IMG/VR virus record: IMGVR_UViG_3300042934_000768
Coordinates: 1-64,000 of that record
From: a virus
Length of the DNA stretch: 64,000 bases
Reading direction: 5' to 3' (one strand)
The translations under genes and the position numbers were made by a program. Shown here piece by piece: positions 13,890-21,419 of the stretch. A model generated the notes under the pieces. The model was not told where the DNA came from. It did not search any database and saw only the letters and a program-made list of their open reading frames with translations. Numbering within the stretch: position 1 is the stretch's first letter; each line of letters begins with the position of its first letter.

Positions 13890-15095
13890 ATGGCGAAGGC
13901 AAAAGAGCAAGTAGTCGAGTCGAAGTTTAAGGTAACCAGTGCAATTCTTTGCCCGATTGATAACGGGTTCGGGTGGAACAAATACTTATCCAGTATCATG
14001 GGAGACTTTGCGTTTCCGAGCATCGTTGCCGAAGGCGGCCATACGACAAAGACGTTCCGAATCCCTGGCATTGATCGGACGAAGATGGTCGTAACGACAG
14101 ACGACGGTACATATACAGTGGGTGACTTAGCCCGCAACAAAATGACAGGTACAATCTCCAATCGGACGGTTGAGCGGGATCGGGCGAACGATCCGGAAAG
14201 CAGAACTCTATTCAGAACGAATATCTCCCTGAACACGCCGGACGAAGAAGGCGAGTACAACGTGATCGTGCAAACGGGTCTGCCCAATGCCGACTATTCC
14301 AAGCAGATCAAGGAAAACTTGGAGGAGTTTCTGAAGCAGCCGTTTGAAATCAGCTTCGACCTGGGCGGTGGCCGATCCATCTCAAAGAAGATCAAAGTGG
14401 AGCGGGTCGAGATCCTACGCCAACCAGAGGGAACGATCGTGCATCGGACGATGCGGTTTAATCCGAAATTCAAGGAAGACGGCGAGTTGTTTATCCCAGT
14501 CGAAGGCGCAGCACAGTATGTCGGGGTAATCGATGTCGGCCAAGAAACATCGGACTACTGCATCTTTGACGGTGCTTACCTGACGGACGAGGATCGGACC
14601 TGCAAATCGGCGATCGCCACGAACGCTGTATACGACAAGCTTCGCACAAGCCTGGCAAAACGATTTGCGGCAGAAGGCTACAGTAACTTCTCAGCAACCG
14701 ATACGGATCTGGATATCATCACTCGGACCGGCAGTTTCCGCTATGCACAGGAGGATCACGATTGCTCTGCCGAGCTGGCCGAAGCCGTCAAAGAAGTCGC
14801 CGAGGTCATCGTCAGCGACGTAGCCCGATCCTGGGGCAATGAGGCTAACCGTCTGGAGGAGATCCTGATCACCGGTGGCGGTGCCGAAATCTTCTACGAT
14901 GCGCTGGTAGAAGCCTTCGAAGCCCGAAAGGTTCGTGGGCTGGTCAAAGTGGATATGAGCCAGTACAGCAACGTGATGGGCTACTACATCCGGGCCGTCA
15001 TGTCGATGCTGGACGAAGGATATGATCCGCAGCTGCTGTTTGAAAACTACGCAAAACCATACCTTGAGATGATGGGTGAGAACGATGAGGCTTGA
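13890..15095 (+). CDS. parM: ParM-like actin ATPase (DNA segregation)
   Basis: A 401-aa protein; ATG 13890 chosen for GGGAG about 12 nt upstream, with in-frame ATGs slightly upstream possible. Actin-fold motifs are present in order: phosphate-1 loop CPIDNGFGWNKY (~20-31), phosphate-2 DVGQETSDY (~214-222) and adenosine motif ITGGGAEI (~326-333). Length and order fit the ParM/StbA/Alp family. Established: such filaments push or pull plasmid copies bound by a ParR adaptor. Followed by a short RHH gene in ParR position and preceded by an inverted-repeat operator. Inferred: low-copy maintenance of the phage genome as a plasmid, or positioning of phage DNA in infection. Confidence 0.85.
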   Translation: MAKAKEQVVESKFKVTSAILCPIDNGFGWNKYLSSIMGDFAFPSIVAEGGHTTKTFRIPGIDRTKMVVTTDDGTYTVGDLARNKMTGTISNRTVERDRANDPESRTLFRTNISLNTPDEEGEYNVIVQTGLPNADYSKQIKENLEEFLKQPFEISFDLGGGRSISKKIKVERVEILRQPEGTIVHRTMRFNPKFKEDGELFIPVEGAAQYVGVIDVGQETSDYCIFDGAYLTDEDRTCKSAIATNAVYDKLRTSLAKRFAAEGYSNFSATDTDLDIITRTGSFRYAQEDHDCSAELAEAVKEVAEVIVSDVARSWGNEANRLEEILITGGGAEIFYDALVEAFEARKVRGLVKVDMSQYSNVMGYYIRAVMSMLDEGYDPQLLFENYAKPYLEMMGENDEA

Positions 15096-15270
15096 AGCTA
15101 GGGTGCGAAAAGGAGATGCGGATACGGTGCTTCGAGAGCACTTTGAGCCGATCCCTGATGGCGACCGTTCGCACGAAGTACGTCGTCTGCTTAAAATTGC
15201 GATAGAATACGAGAATAATCAAAAGAAATTGAATAATTTAGGTAAAGATTCGAGCCAGCAGCCCCATTGA
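15085..15270 (+). CDS. parR: ParR-like ribbon-helix-helix adaptor
   Basis: A 61-aa protein starting at ATG 15085 (GGGTGAG upstream; GTG 15076 is an alternative), overlapping the end of the ParM-like gene. N-terminal beta strand LEARVRKG, then helices DADTVLREHF and HEVRRLLKIAIEYE match a ribbon-helix-helix DNA-binding fold; the tail is polar, as in ParR regions that contact ParM. Inferred target: the inverted repeat at 13836-13863. Confidence 0.75.
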   Translation: MRLEARVRKGDADTVLREHFEPIPDGDRSHEVRRLLKIAIEYENNQKKLNNLGKDSSQQPH

Positions 15271-15288
15271 TCGGGGGCTGCTTTTTTT
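15257..15288 (+). terminator. Rho-independent terminator after the partition pair
   Basis: Stem AGCAGCCCC/GGGGGCTGCT with a 7-nt loop and seven T. It overlaps the last codons of the ParR-like gene. Confidence 0.9.
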
Positions 15289-15307
15289 GTTGCCTGCAGA
15301 GCGAGTT

Positions 15308-15336
15308 TTAGTTGAATAAAGGGTACGGTGTACAAT
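15308..15336 (+). promoter_or_regulatory. Promoter opening the packaging module
   Basis: TTAGTT, 17-nt spacer, TACAAT (15331-15336). The transcript would begin with the structured leader at 15345-15409. No palindrome overlaps it. Confidence 0.55.
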
Positions 15337-15344
15337 TAAAGAGC

Positions 15345-15409
15345 AGGGGTCTAGGCACCGCCCTAACTAACACCGATTGGGATATCAGGGGGTGAGGGTG
15401 CCGACCCCT
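15345..15409 (+). promoter_or_regulatory. Highly structured 5' leader
   Basis: Three nested stems in perfect register: AGGGGTC/GACCCCT, GGCACC/GGTGCC and CCCT/AGGG, enclosing a ~22-nt apical loop. It ends 28 nt before the start codon. No known riboswitch signature was recognised. Could be a ligand- or protein-binding leader or an mRNA stabiliser. Confidence 0.6.
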
Positions 15410-15436
15410 ATTCTTTATTTTAGGGGGATGACAAGG

Positions 15437-16186
15437 ATGAGTACGGGACCCAAGACAGAAGCGGGGAAGCTGACTGTATCTCAAAACCTGAGCCCTACCG
15501 CATGGACTTTGAATCCTGATGCCGTAGCGGCTATTGATGTGGCCAAGCGGATGCGAAATACAAAGCACGGCCTATATGCCAGTGTGCCAATCATTTGCAA
15601 AGGCCAGGCCTGCCCCTATCGGGAGAACTGTTTCCTATACAAAGCGGATATGGCTCCAACGGAAGAGAAATGCCCGATCGAGATTGCAGCCATTGAGGAT
15701 CTCTACGATCGCTACTGCGTGCATTTTAAGATAAATCCAGACGACCCTCGTAACATGGTCGATCTTATTATGATCCGTGAGCTGGTCGATATTGGCGTCA
15801 CCATGCTGCGGTGCGACAACAAGATGGCGATCGATGCGGATTTTATTATTCAGAACACCATCGGCATGACCGAGGATTCGGAGCCGATCACCAAATCCGA
15901 ACTCCATCCGGTTGTTGAGTATAAGGAAAAACTGCGGCAGAGCCTGTTTAAGACGATGCAGCTCATGAACTCGACCCGTAAGGACAAAGAGGGCACGAAG
16001 ATTACTGTCGAGATCGATCCGTCCGAACGGGCAGCGCAGATGCTCAAGCTCAAGCAGGATATGGTCATATTGGATGAGCAAGAAGACGAGCAAGAAAAAG
16101 CCTATTACGAACGCATGAGGGGGACCGCAACGGTCATCGACGTGAAGCCGATTGGGTTCGAGGAAGGGGAGGAATCTCATGGCTAG
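15437..16186 (+). CDS. Cys-cluster protein at the head of the packaging operon, candidate small terminase
   Basis: A 249-aa protein starting MSTGPKTEAG after AGGGGG. Near residues 55-80 it has four Cys (CKGQAC, C, then KCP) able to bind a metal. The rest is largely helical, with a charged coiled-coil tail near the C-terminus. Position first in the operon that leads to the large terminase makes a small-terminase or packaging-adaptor role possible, but no terminase-small motif is recognised, so this is inference from place only. Confidence 0.5.
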   Translation: MSTGPKTEAGKLTVSQNLSPTAWTLNPDAVAAIDVAKRMRNTKHGLYASVPIICKGQACPYRENCFLYKADMAPTEEKCPIEIAAIEDLYDRYCVHFKINPDDPRNMVDLIMIRELVDIGVTMLRCDNKMAIDADFIIQNTIGMTEDSEPITKSELHPVVEYKEKLRQSLFKTMQLMNSTRKDKEGTKITVEIDPSERAAQMLKLKQDMVILDEQEDEQEKAYYERMRGTATVIDVKPIGFEEGEESHG

Positions 16187-16517
16187 TGTCAAGTTTCAAG
16201 GCTGGTTCCACAAGACCGGAGAGCGCCGGATGGATAACCTGTGGACCGGATATGAGGCCGGCAGGAACACGAAGCGGGTCGGAATGGGCATCATGGGCGG
16301 CATGGCCGGATACTCCTTGGTTAGCCAAGCGAACGAGTATCACCATGATCTGGCTCATGTATATGCCAATGACGACCGTGGGATCCAGTCTCTGCCGTCC
16401 ACGCAGGCCGACGGTCGAGGATACTGGGCTCATAATGGCGGCGAGCCAGCCCTCGGAGCTACCGGGGATTTGGTCTTTGCTCTCCATAATCTGAGGCACG
16501 GGGGAGGCGGAGCGTAA
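16179..16517 (+). CDS. Gly-rich small membrane or virion protein (112 aa)
   Basis: Starts at ATG 16179 after GGGGAGG, overlapping the previous gene. Contains a glycine-rich hydrophobic segment (MGIMGGMAGYSL, about 31-50) and a Gly-rich tail. First of four adjacent small proteins of similar style before the terminase. Function unknown. Confidence 0.55.
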   Translation: MASVKFQGWFHKTGERRMDNLWTGYEAGRNTKRVGMGIMGGMAGYSLVSQANEYHHDLAHVYANDDRGIQSLPSTQADGRGYWAHNGGEPALGATGDLVFALHNLRHGGGGA

Positions 16518-16975
16518 TGCACACAGTCCCCTATCAAGCAACGCATCAGCAGAACAGTCCTGCCGGAAGAAAGACGGTCGGTCAGCATGCCAAATCCGCC
16601 TGGAAGAACTCCGGCGGGGTTATGGGCGTCGGCTTCACTGGGTTCGACTTCTACAGCCGGGTAAAAGACGGCGAGAGTCTCCTGCCCGCCGCAGGAAAAG
16701 CGCTGGCGACCAATGCTTTCTGGTCCATGATGCCAGGAGGATGGGCAGCCATGCTTGGATTGGCGGCCGTTCAGATGGCACCTGCAGCGATGGATGCCAT
16801 TGATTCGGCAGCCTCCGGCTTGGGACAGAAATCCCAGGCGTTTGGCGGCGGGTTTACCCAGAATGAGACCCAAGAGTGGATGAAGACTGAAGGAATCACG
16901 AACATGACCAATGCTCGGCAAAGCGCCGCTGCCGTGATGGCCAATCATGCTCGTGGGGCCAGAAAGCTCTATTAA
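16517..16975 (+). CDS. Gly/Ala-rich small protein, PYQ-type N-terminus (152 aa)
   Basis: ATG overlaps the previous stop (TAATG). Begins MHTVPYQ, sharing PYQ with the genes at 16997 and 17657. Contains Gly/Ala-rich hydrophobic stretches (about 33-48 and 65-95). Possibly membrane-associated or virion-internal; no family recognised. Confidence 0.55.
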   Translation: MHTVPYQATHQQNSPAGRKTVGQHAKSAWKNSGGVMGVGFTGFDFYSRVKDGESLLPAAGKALATNAFWSMMPGGWAAMLGLAAVQMAPAAMDAIDSAASGLGQKSQAFGGGFTQNETQEWMKTEGITNMTNARQSAAAVMANHARGARKLY

Positions 16976-16996
16976 TGAACAAGGGAGGGAAAGGCC

Positions 16997-17644
16997 ATGA
17001 ATCAGCCATATCAACGAGTTACCAGCGATAGCGTATTTGATGGCGCAGCATTTGGAGCTGCAGTCGGTGCAGGTGGCGTTGGTGCAGCGCATTACTTCAC
17101 CAATCGAGCAGCTCAAAGGTCGCTTGAAAATGCGAGAATGCGGAAGCCTAGCGCCGCCGCAGTTGCACCTGCCGGGCTTCCAACTGGACCCGCCGTAGCG
17201 ACTGCAGCCGCATCCTTGTCTCCGGGCACGCCAAGAGGAAGACGAACAGGCGGTTCGGTGGCTACGCCGAACGTCATGTACGGTACGCCGCCAGCTGCGC
17301 TTCCGGCGGGTCGGGTAAGAGGAAACGCCAACACGGCAAACACGTCAGGTGTCATCAATATGGGCAGTGGAGGCTCTTTCGGTAGAGACAATATTTTGCC
17401 TGTGGCGGGTAATGGTGCTCCTCCAGCTGTGGTGGGTGGCGGTCCGGCTGCCGCTGCAGGAGCTGCGGGTGCAGGTCACGTCGGCAATGGCCATAACGTC
17501 ATCGACCCGCCGAAGGATATGAGTGCCTTGAGGCGTCAATCCAGATTTTTCGGCAGCGGGCGTGCAAGAGCGCTCAGCTATGGAGCGGGTATTCTCGGTA
17601 TGGGGCTCGTCGGCGCTGCAATCGACGGTGCCAACCGATCCTAG
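16997..17644 (+). CDS. Low-complexity Gly/Ala/Pro protein, PYQ-type N-terminus (215 aa)
   Basis: GGGAGGGAAAGG ribosome site. Begins MNQPYQ, then a Gly/Ala hydrophobic helix (about 13-36), a long low-complexity linker of Ala, Gly, Pro and Thr, and a second Gly-rich hydrophobic segment at the C-terminus (about 192-210). The two terminal hydrophobic helices bridged by a flexible linker suggest a membrane-spanning or membrane-tethering role. Function unknown. Confidence 0.55.
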   Translation: MNQPYQRVTSDSVFDGAAFGAAVGAGGVGAAHYFTNRAAQRSLENARMRKPSAAAVAPAGLPTGPAVATAAASLSPGTPRGRRTGGSVATPNVMYGTPPAALPAGRVRGNANTANTSGVINMGSGGSFGRDNILPVAGNGAPPAVVGGGPAAAAGAAGAGHVGNGHNVIDPPKDMSALRRQSRFFGSGRARALSYGAGILGMGLVGAAIDGANRS

Positions 17645-17656
17645 TAGGTGATCGCT

Positions 17657-18079
17657 ATGATGCAGAGCAATCAGCCCTACCAAAAAGCCGATGACTGGTC
17701 CTATCAATGGGATAAATCCTTGAAAGCCATCGGATTCGGGGTCGTTCAAGGTACGGTTCAAGAAGTCGCTGCTACTGCGCTTGGCGAAGGAAGGCTGGCA
17801 AACTGGCAGTTCCGTAAAGGCGACATCCAATCTGATAATCGACTTGTAAGACACTTCATCAAGGATGGAAACGTAAGCCGGGCGGTTCGTGACAACATGC
17901 TCTATCAGAACAAAAACTGGGGCGACAACCTGCAGGAGTGGGGCATGAAGGCTGACAGTCGTGCAGTGAAAGTCGCTAAACACTTACCGGATATCGGGCT
18001 GAAAACCAATTTGGGGCGTGTCTTGAACTACGGAACTGCGATTACCGGCGGGATGCTCGCCGGGTTTATGCAGGATTAA
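17657..18079 (+). CDS. Small protein, PYQ-type N-terminus (140 aa)
   Basis: ATG 17657 after TAGGTGAT. Begins MMQSNQPYQ, the third copy of the PYQ N-terminal motif. Mostly polar and basic with a Gly-rich hydrophobic C-terminus. Ends 14 nt before the large terminase. Function unknown. Confidence 0.55.
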   Translation: MMQSNQPYQKADDWSYQWDKSLKAIGFGVVQGTVQEVAATALGEGRLANWQFRKGDIQSDNRLVRHFIKDGNVSRAVRDNMLYQNKNWGDNLQEWGMKADSRAVKVAKHLPDIGLKTNLGRVLNYGTAITGGMLAGFMQD

Positions 18080-18093
18080 GGCAGGTGGAATAA

Positions 18094-19896
18094 ATGACGA
18101 TCGATTTGAGCGAATTTCTACCTGATAATGACCACGAGCTGGTCACAGAGCGAATTACCGATGAACAGATGGACGAAATGGAGCGGGAGATCCGATCCGA
18201 CCCCATCAAATGGGCGCTATGGAAGCTGAAAGACCCCAAGGGTAATCAGTGGAAGGCCCGGTGGTATCAGCGGAAATTGATCCGGGATATCATGAAGGGC
18301 GCTCGCCGACTGGCTGTCCGTATGGGTCGCCGGGTCGGTAAAACCGAAACAATGGTTATCTTCTGTTTGTGGTATGCCTTTCATCATAAAAATGCACGTT
18401 TGATCATAGCGGCGCCTTACGAAAACCAAATTCGCTTGATCTTCATGCGGATCAACGAGATGATCAACGATTGCGAGGAGCTGTCAGATGCGGTTGTCTC
18501 GAACACGAAGAATCCGTTCATGATTTCGTTCGGAAATGGCTCTACGATCATGGGCTTCACCGTCGGCGCCACGCAAGGGCAAGCCGGTGCCTCCATCCGG
18601 GGGCAGCGGGCCGACTGGATCTTCATGGACGAGATTGACTATATGGACCGGGGTGGTATTGACGCCACAACTGCCATTGCTATGGAAGATCCGAACCGGA
18701 TCGGTATCTGGTGTTCTTCGACGCCAACCGGGAAGCGGGACTTCTTTTACGAAGTTTGCACGAATCCTCATACCGGTTACCACGCCTACCACTTCCCGTC
18801 GATGGTTAACCCGGACTGGGATGAGCGATTAGAGGGCGAGCTGCGGGCGACTATGACCGAACAGGCCTACATCCATGAGGTCATGGCAGAGTTTGGAGAA
18901 GAAACCGTCGGAGTATTCAGCAAAGCGGCGGTTGAGCGAGCAAAATCACAATATCTGTATGCGTATCGTGAGCTGAACGTCTGGGAGCGGGAGCAGTACA
19001 AGAAGCTAGGCATGGCCGTGGATGACATCGTTTATTTCGGCCCGTATACTAAGACTAGGCCCGCATCGAGAGCAATCCGCATCGGCGGCGTGGACTGGGA
19101 TAAGTACGCAAATGCCACACAGATTGTCATCTCCGAGTTCGACGAGCTCCATAAAAAGTTCCGAGTGACGGCACGTCATGAAATTCCAAGAGGTGATTTC
19201 ACCTATGACAATGCCGTTCAAACGATTATCGAGCTTAACGAGATCTATGATCCAAAGTTCTGGTATATCGATGCCGGACACGGCGAGTATCAGATCGAGA
19301 TGCTCCACAAATACGGCCTGGAGAATCCGGAGTCGGGCCTCTTGAAAAAAGTGAAGCGGGTCCACTTCTCCAATATGATCGAGATCCGAGATCCGGGTAC
19401 TCGTGAAGTGGAGAAGAAAGACGCCAAAAACTTCATGATCAATCAGACTTCCATTCTGCTCGATCGGGATCAGATCATTCTCTCCCCATTCGACGACATG
19501 ATCTGGAAGCAAATGATGGATTATCAAGTTGTGCGGATCTCCCAGAACGGAAAGCCGATCTACACCAGCGAAAACGAACATGCTTTGGACGCTTTTATGC
19601 TGACCATCATGGGCTTTACGCTGGAGTTTCCGGATATCACGAAGATTCTTGAAGAAATCAGGGTAGCTCGAAAGGCATTACCACTAAAACATAATGGGAA
19701 TCAAAAGCTGGCCGAGAAAGTGTTTGGCGGCAGCCGAGATGTGTACACCCCGGTGAAGCGAGACACCAGGGAAGCGAAGGACAATCCGAATTGGCACTGG
19801 AACAGCGTGCCGCTCGGGTATTCCAAGCAGAAATCAGCGAGCCCATGGGGCCGTGGCAGTACGAGCGCTAAGCCGATGAGAAGACCGGGATTTTGA
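18094..19896 (+). CDS. terL: Large terminase subunit (ATPase plus nuclease)
   Basis: A 600-aa packaging motor. Walker A MGRRVGKT (~77-84), Walker B WIFMDEIDYMD (~175-185) with catalytic Glu, and an SSTPTG coupling motif (~208) form the ATPase. The C-terminal RNase H-like nuclease shows GGVDWD (~331), IDAGHG (~392) and HALDAF (~496) at the three expected acidic positions. Full length and intact by eye. Established: pumps DNA into the prohead through the portal and cuts it. Preceded by four small genes and followed by a 422-aa helical protein and the portal. Confidence 0.95.
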   Translation: MTIDLSEFLPDNDHELVTERITDEQMDEMEREIRSDPIKWALWKLKDPKGNQWKARWYQRKLIRDIMKGARRLAVRMGRRVGKTETMVIFCLWYAFHHKNARLIIAAPYENQIRLIFMRINEMINDCEELSDAVVSNTKNPFMISFGNGSTIMGFTVGATQGQAGASIRGQRADWIFMDEIDYMDRGGIDATTAIAMEDPNRIGIWCSSTPTGKRDFFYEVCTNPHTGYHAYHFPSMVNPDWDERLEGELRATMTEQAYIHEVMAEFGEETVGVFSKAAVERAKSQYLYAYRELNVWEREQYKKLGMAVDDIVYFGPYTKTRPASRAIRIGGVDWDKYANATQIVISEFDELHKKFRVTARHEIPRGDFTYDNAVQTIIELNEIYDPKFWYIDAGHGEYQIEMLHKYGLENPESGLLKKVKRVHFSNMIEIRDPGTREVEKKDAKNFMINQTSILLDRDQIILSPFDDMIWKQMMDYQVVRISQNGKPIYTSENEHALDAFMLTIMGFTLEFPDITKILEEIRVARKALPLKHNGNQKLAEKVFGGSRDVYTPVKRDTREAKDNPNWHWNSVPLGYSKQKSASPWGRGSTSAKPMRRPGF

Positions 19897-20014
19897 TGGT
19901 TTGGGAATGCCCCGAAGTAATGCGTTGTCCCTCTTGGCATCCCCCTGAGAGGTGGAAGGGCAACAAAATATCCCCTGTCCCCTTTTCTTTGGCTAGGCTT
20001 ATCTCTTTCCCTGG

Positions 20015-20036
20015 GGCGGCGGAGCAATCCGTCGCC
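20015..20036 (+). other. GC-rich hairpin after the terminase gene
   Basis: 8-bp stem GGCGGCGG/CCGTCGCC with a 6-nt loop in the 170-nt gap 19897-20067. The following tract (TTACATATTTTC) has few T in a row, so this is a weak terminator or an RNA-stability hairpin. The rest of the gap shows no gene. Confidence 0.5.
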
Positions 20037-20067
20037 TTACATATTTTCTGGATAGGTGATGATGATC

Positions 20068-21336
20068 ATGGATTTGGATGAGCTGTATGGAAAGCCGGGG
20101 ATCGACACCCCTTATGAACGAGAAAAAATCACATATCGCCCCCATGTGGCCATGTCGGATCAGGACCGATTCTACCGGATCCACCCTTCCACGATTCTTC
20201 GCATTGAGCGCTCCAAGGATTTCACCATTTCACGCAGCCTGATCGACTACGATGCGCTGGCCAAAGAGATTGAGGAGCTGATGGGCGTCATCAAAGAACG
20301 GCACAAAGGCGCCGATCTCAATCAATACCAGGAATCCCTTAAAAACGGAGCCCATAAAGAAGTGATCGCATGGGAAGACAAATTCAGCGGCCACCGGGGG
20401 ACGCCGGACATTGAGATTTACACGATGCTGGCCCGCATGAAAGCTTCTGTGGAATCCAGACGGGATTTCCTGGATCTGCACTACCGCAACCAAATCACAA
20501 GCGACAGACATGTCGATCAGGTTAAGCAGCGAGAGGAGCAGTCGATTGACGAATGGATCCAGATGGAGATCAAGTTTCAGGAGATCGAAGAGCAGATCCA
20601 TGCAATGTATCAAGATCATGGCCATGATGAGCTTTACGAGGAAGACAGTATGAGGACGCAGATTGCCGCCCTGGAAGCAGAGTTGATGAGCCAAGATGCA
20701 GCGAAGAAGGCGAGAAGCACGTTCCATACGACGCTGGCCGACACCTCGTATGTGCATCGCAACCGCTACTTGATGTTTAAGCAAGTGCTGGAGAAAGCGA
20801 AGCAGCTGGTCCGCACGCCGCAGTTGATCTTGGGTGACGGGGTGGAGGAGCTGCTCACGAGGCTGGCCACGCTCCCGGACCGACCGGGCGCCAAGAGCCA
20901 CCTGATCCTTTCCTTCCGGGAGATCAAGAACAACCATACACAGCTAAAAGGTCAGTTCATGATGATCGACGACCAAAAGGAAGAGTTCATTTCGAAGCAG
21001 CAGTGGTTCTTTCAGCAGCTTCAAGTCAAATCCAACCAGACTCTGCAGGACTGGCTATACAATCAGGACGAGAATGGAGCCAGCGCCTTTCAATCATTCG
21101 CCGGCTTGATCGTCGGTTCCATGAAAACGACGGGTGAAAAATATCAGGGAAGCAATGCGGAAATCCTCAGATTTTACCAGCATGAGGCGGTTTTTTATGA
21201 CGACCAGATGGGGCTAATTCAAAAAAAAGAGGAATTGCGTAGATTTCTTAAAATATTAGAGGATTTGGAAGAGGCGGGTGTTGTCACCGTGGAATGGGCT
21301 CAAGATTATCTAAAGGCACAAGGCTATCACAGTTAG
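20068..21336 (+). CDS. Helical, coiled-coil-rich protein between terminase and portal
   Basis: About 422 aa from ATG 20068 (AGGTGAT upstream; in-frame GTG and ATG codons lie just before). Largely alpha-helical with long stretches of Glu, Gln and Lys. No enzyme motif recognised. Position between terL and portal is typical of accessory head genes, but this does not define a role. Confidence 0.6.
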   Translation: MDLDELYGKPGIDTPYEREKITYRPHVAMSDQDRFYRIHPSTILRIERSKDFTISRSLIDYDALAKEIEELMGVIKERHKGADLNQYQESLKNGAHKEVIAWEDKFSGHRGTPDIEIYTMLARMKASVESRRDFLDLHYRNQITSDRHVDQVKQREEQSIDEWIQMEIKFQEIEEQIHAMYQDHGHDELYEEDSMRTQIAALEAELMSQDAAKKARSTFHTTLADTSYVHRNRYLMFKQVLEKAKQLVRTPQLILGDGVEELLTRLATLPDRPGAKSHLILSFREIKNNHTQLKGQFMMIDDQKEEFISKQQWFFQQLQVKSNQTLQDWLYNQDENGASAFQSFAGLIVGSMKTTGEKYQGSNAEILRFYQHEAVFYDDQMGLIQKKEELRRFLKILEDLEEAGVVTVEWAQDYLKAQGYHS

Positions 21337-21342
21337 TGGAGT

Positions 21343-21372
21343 GTGTAATGCATTACGAACTTCATGTATAAT
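21343..21372 (+). promoter_or_regulatory. Promoter of the head operon with a perfect palindrome
   Basis: Perfect GTAATGCATTAC at 21345-21356 overlaps the expected -35 region; TATAAT lies at 21367-21372. Drives the portal, protease and capsid genes. Confidence 0.7.
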
Positions 21373-21419
21373 TGAGAATATATGAAGCCAATTTGCGGTA
21401 AAAGGGGAGGTGTAATTCT

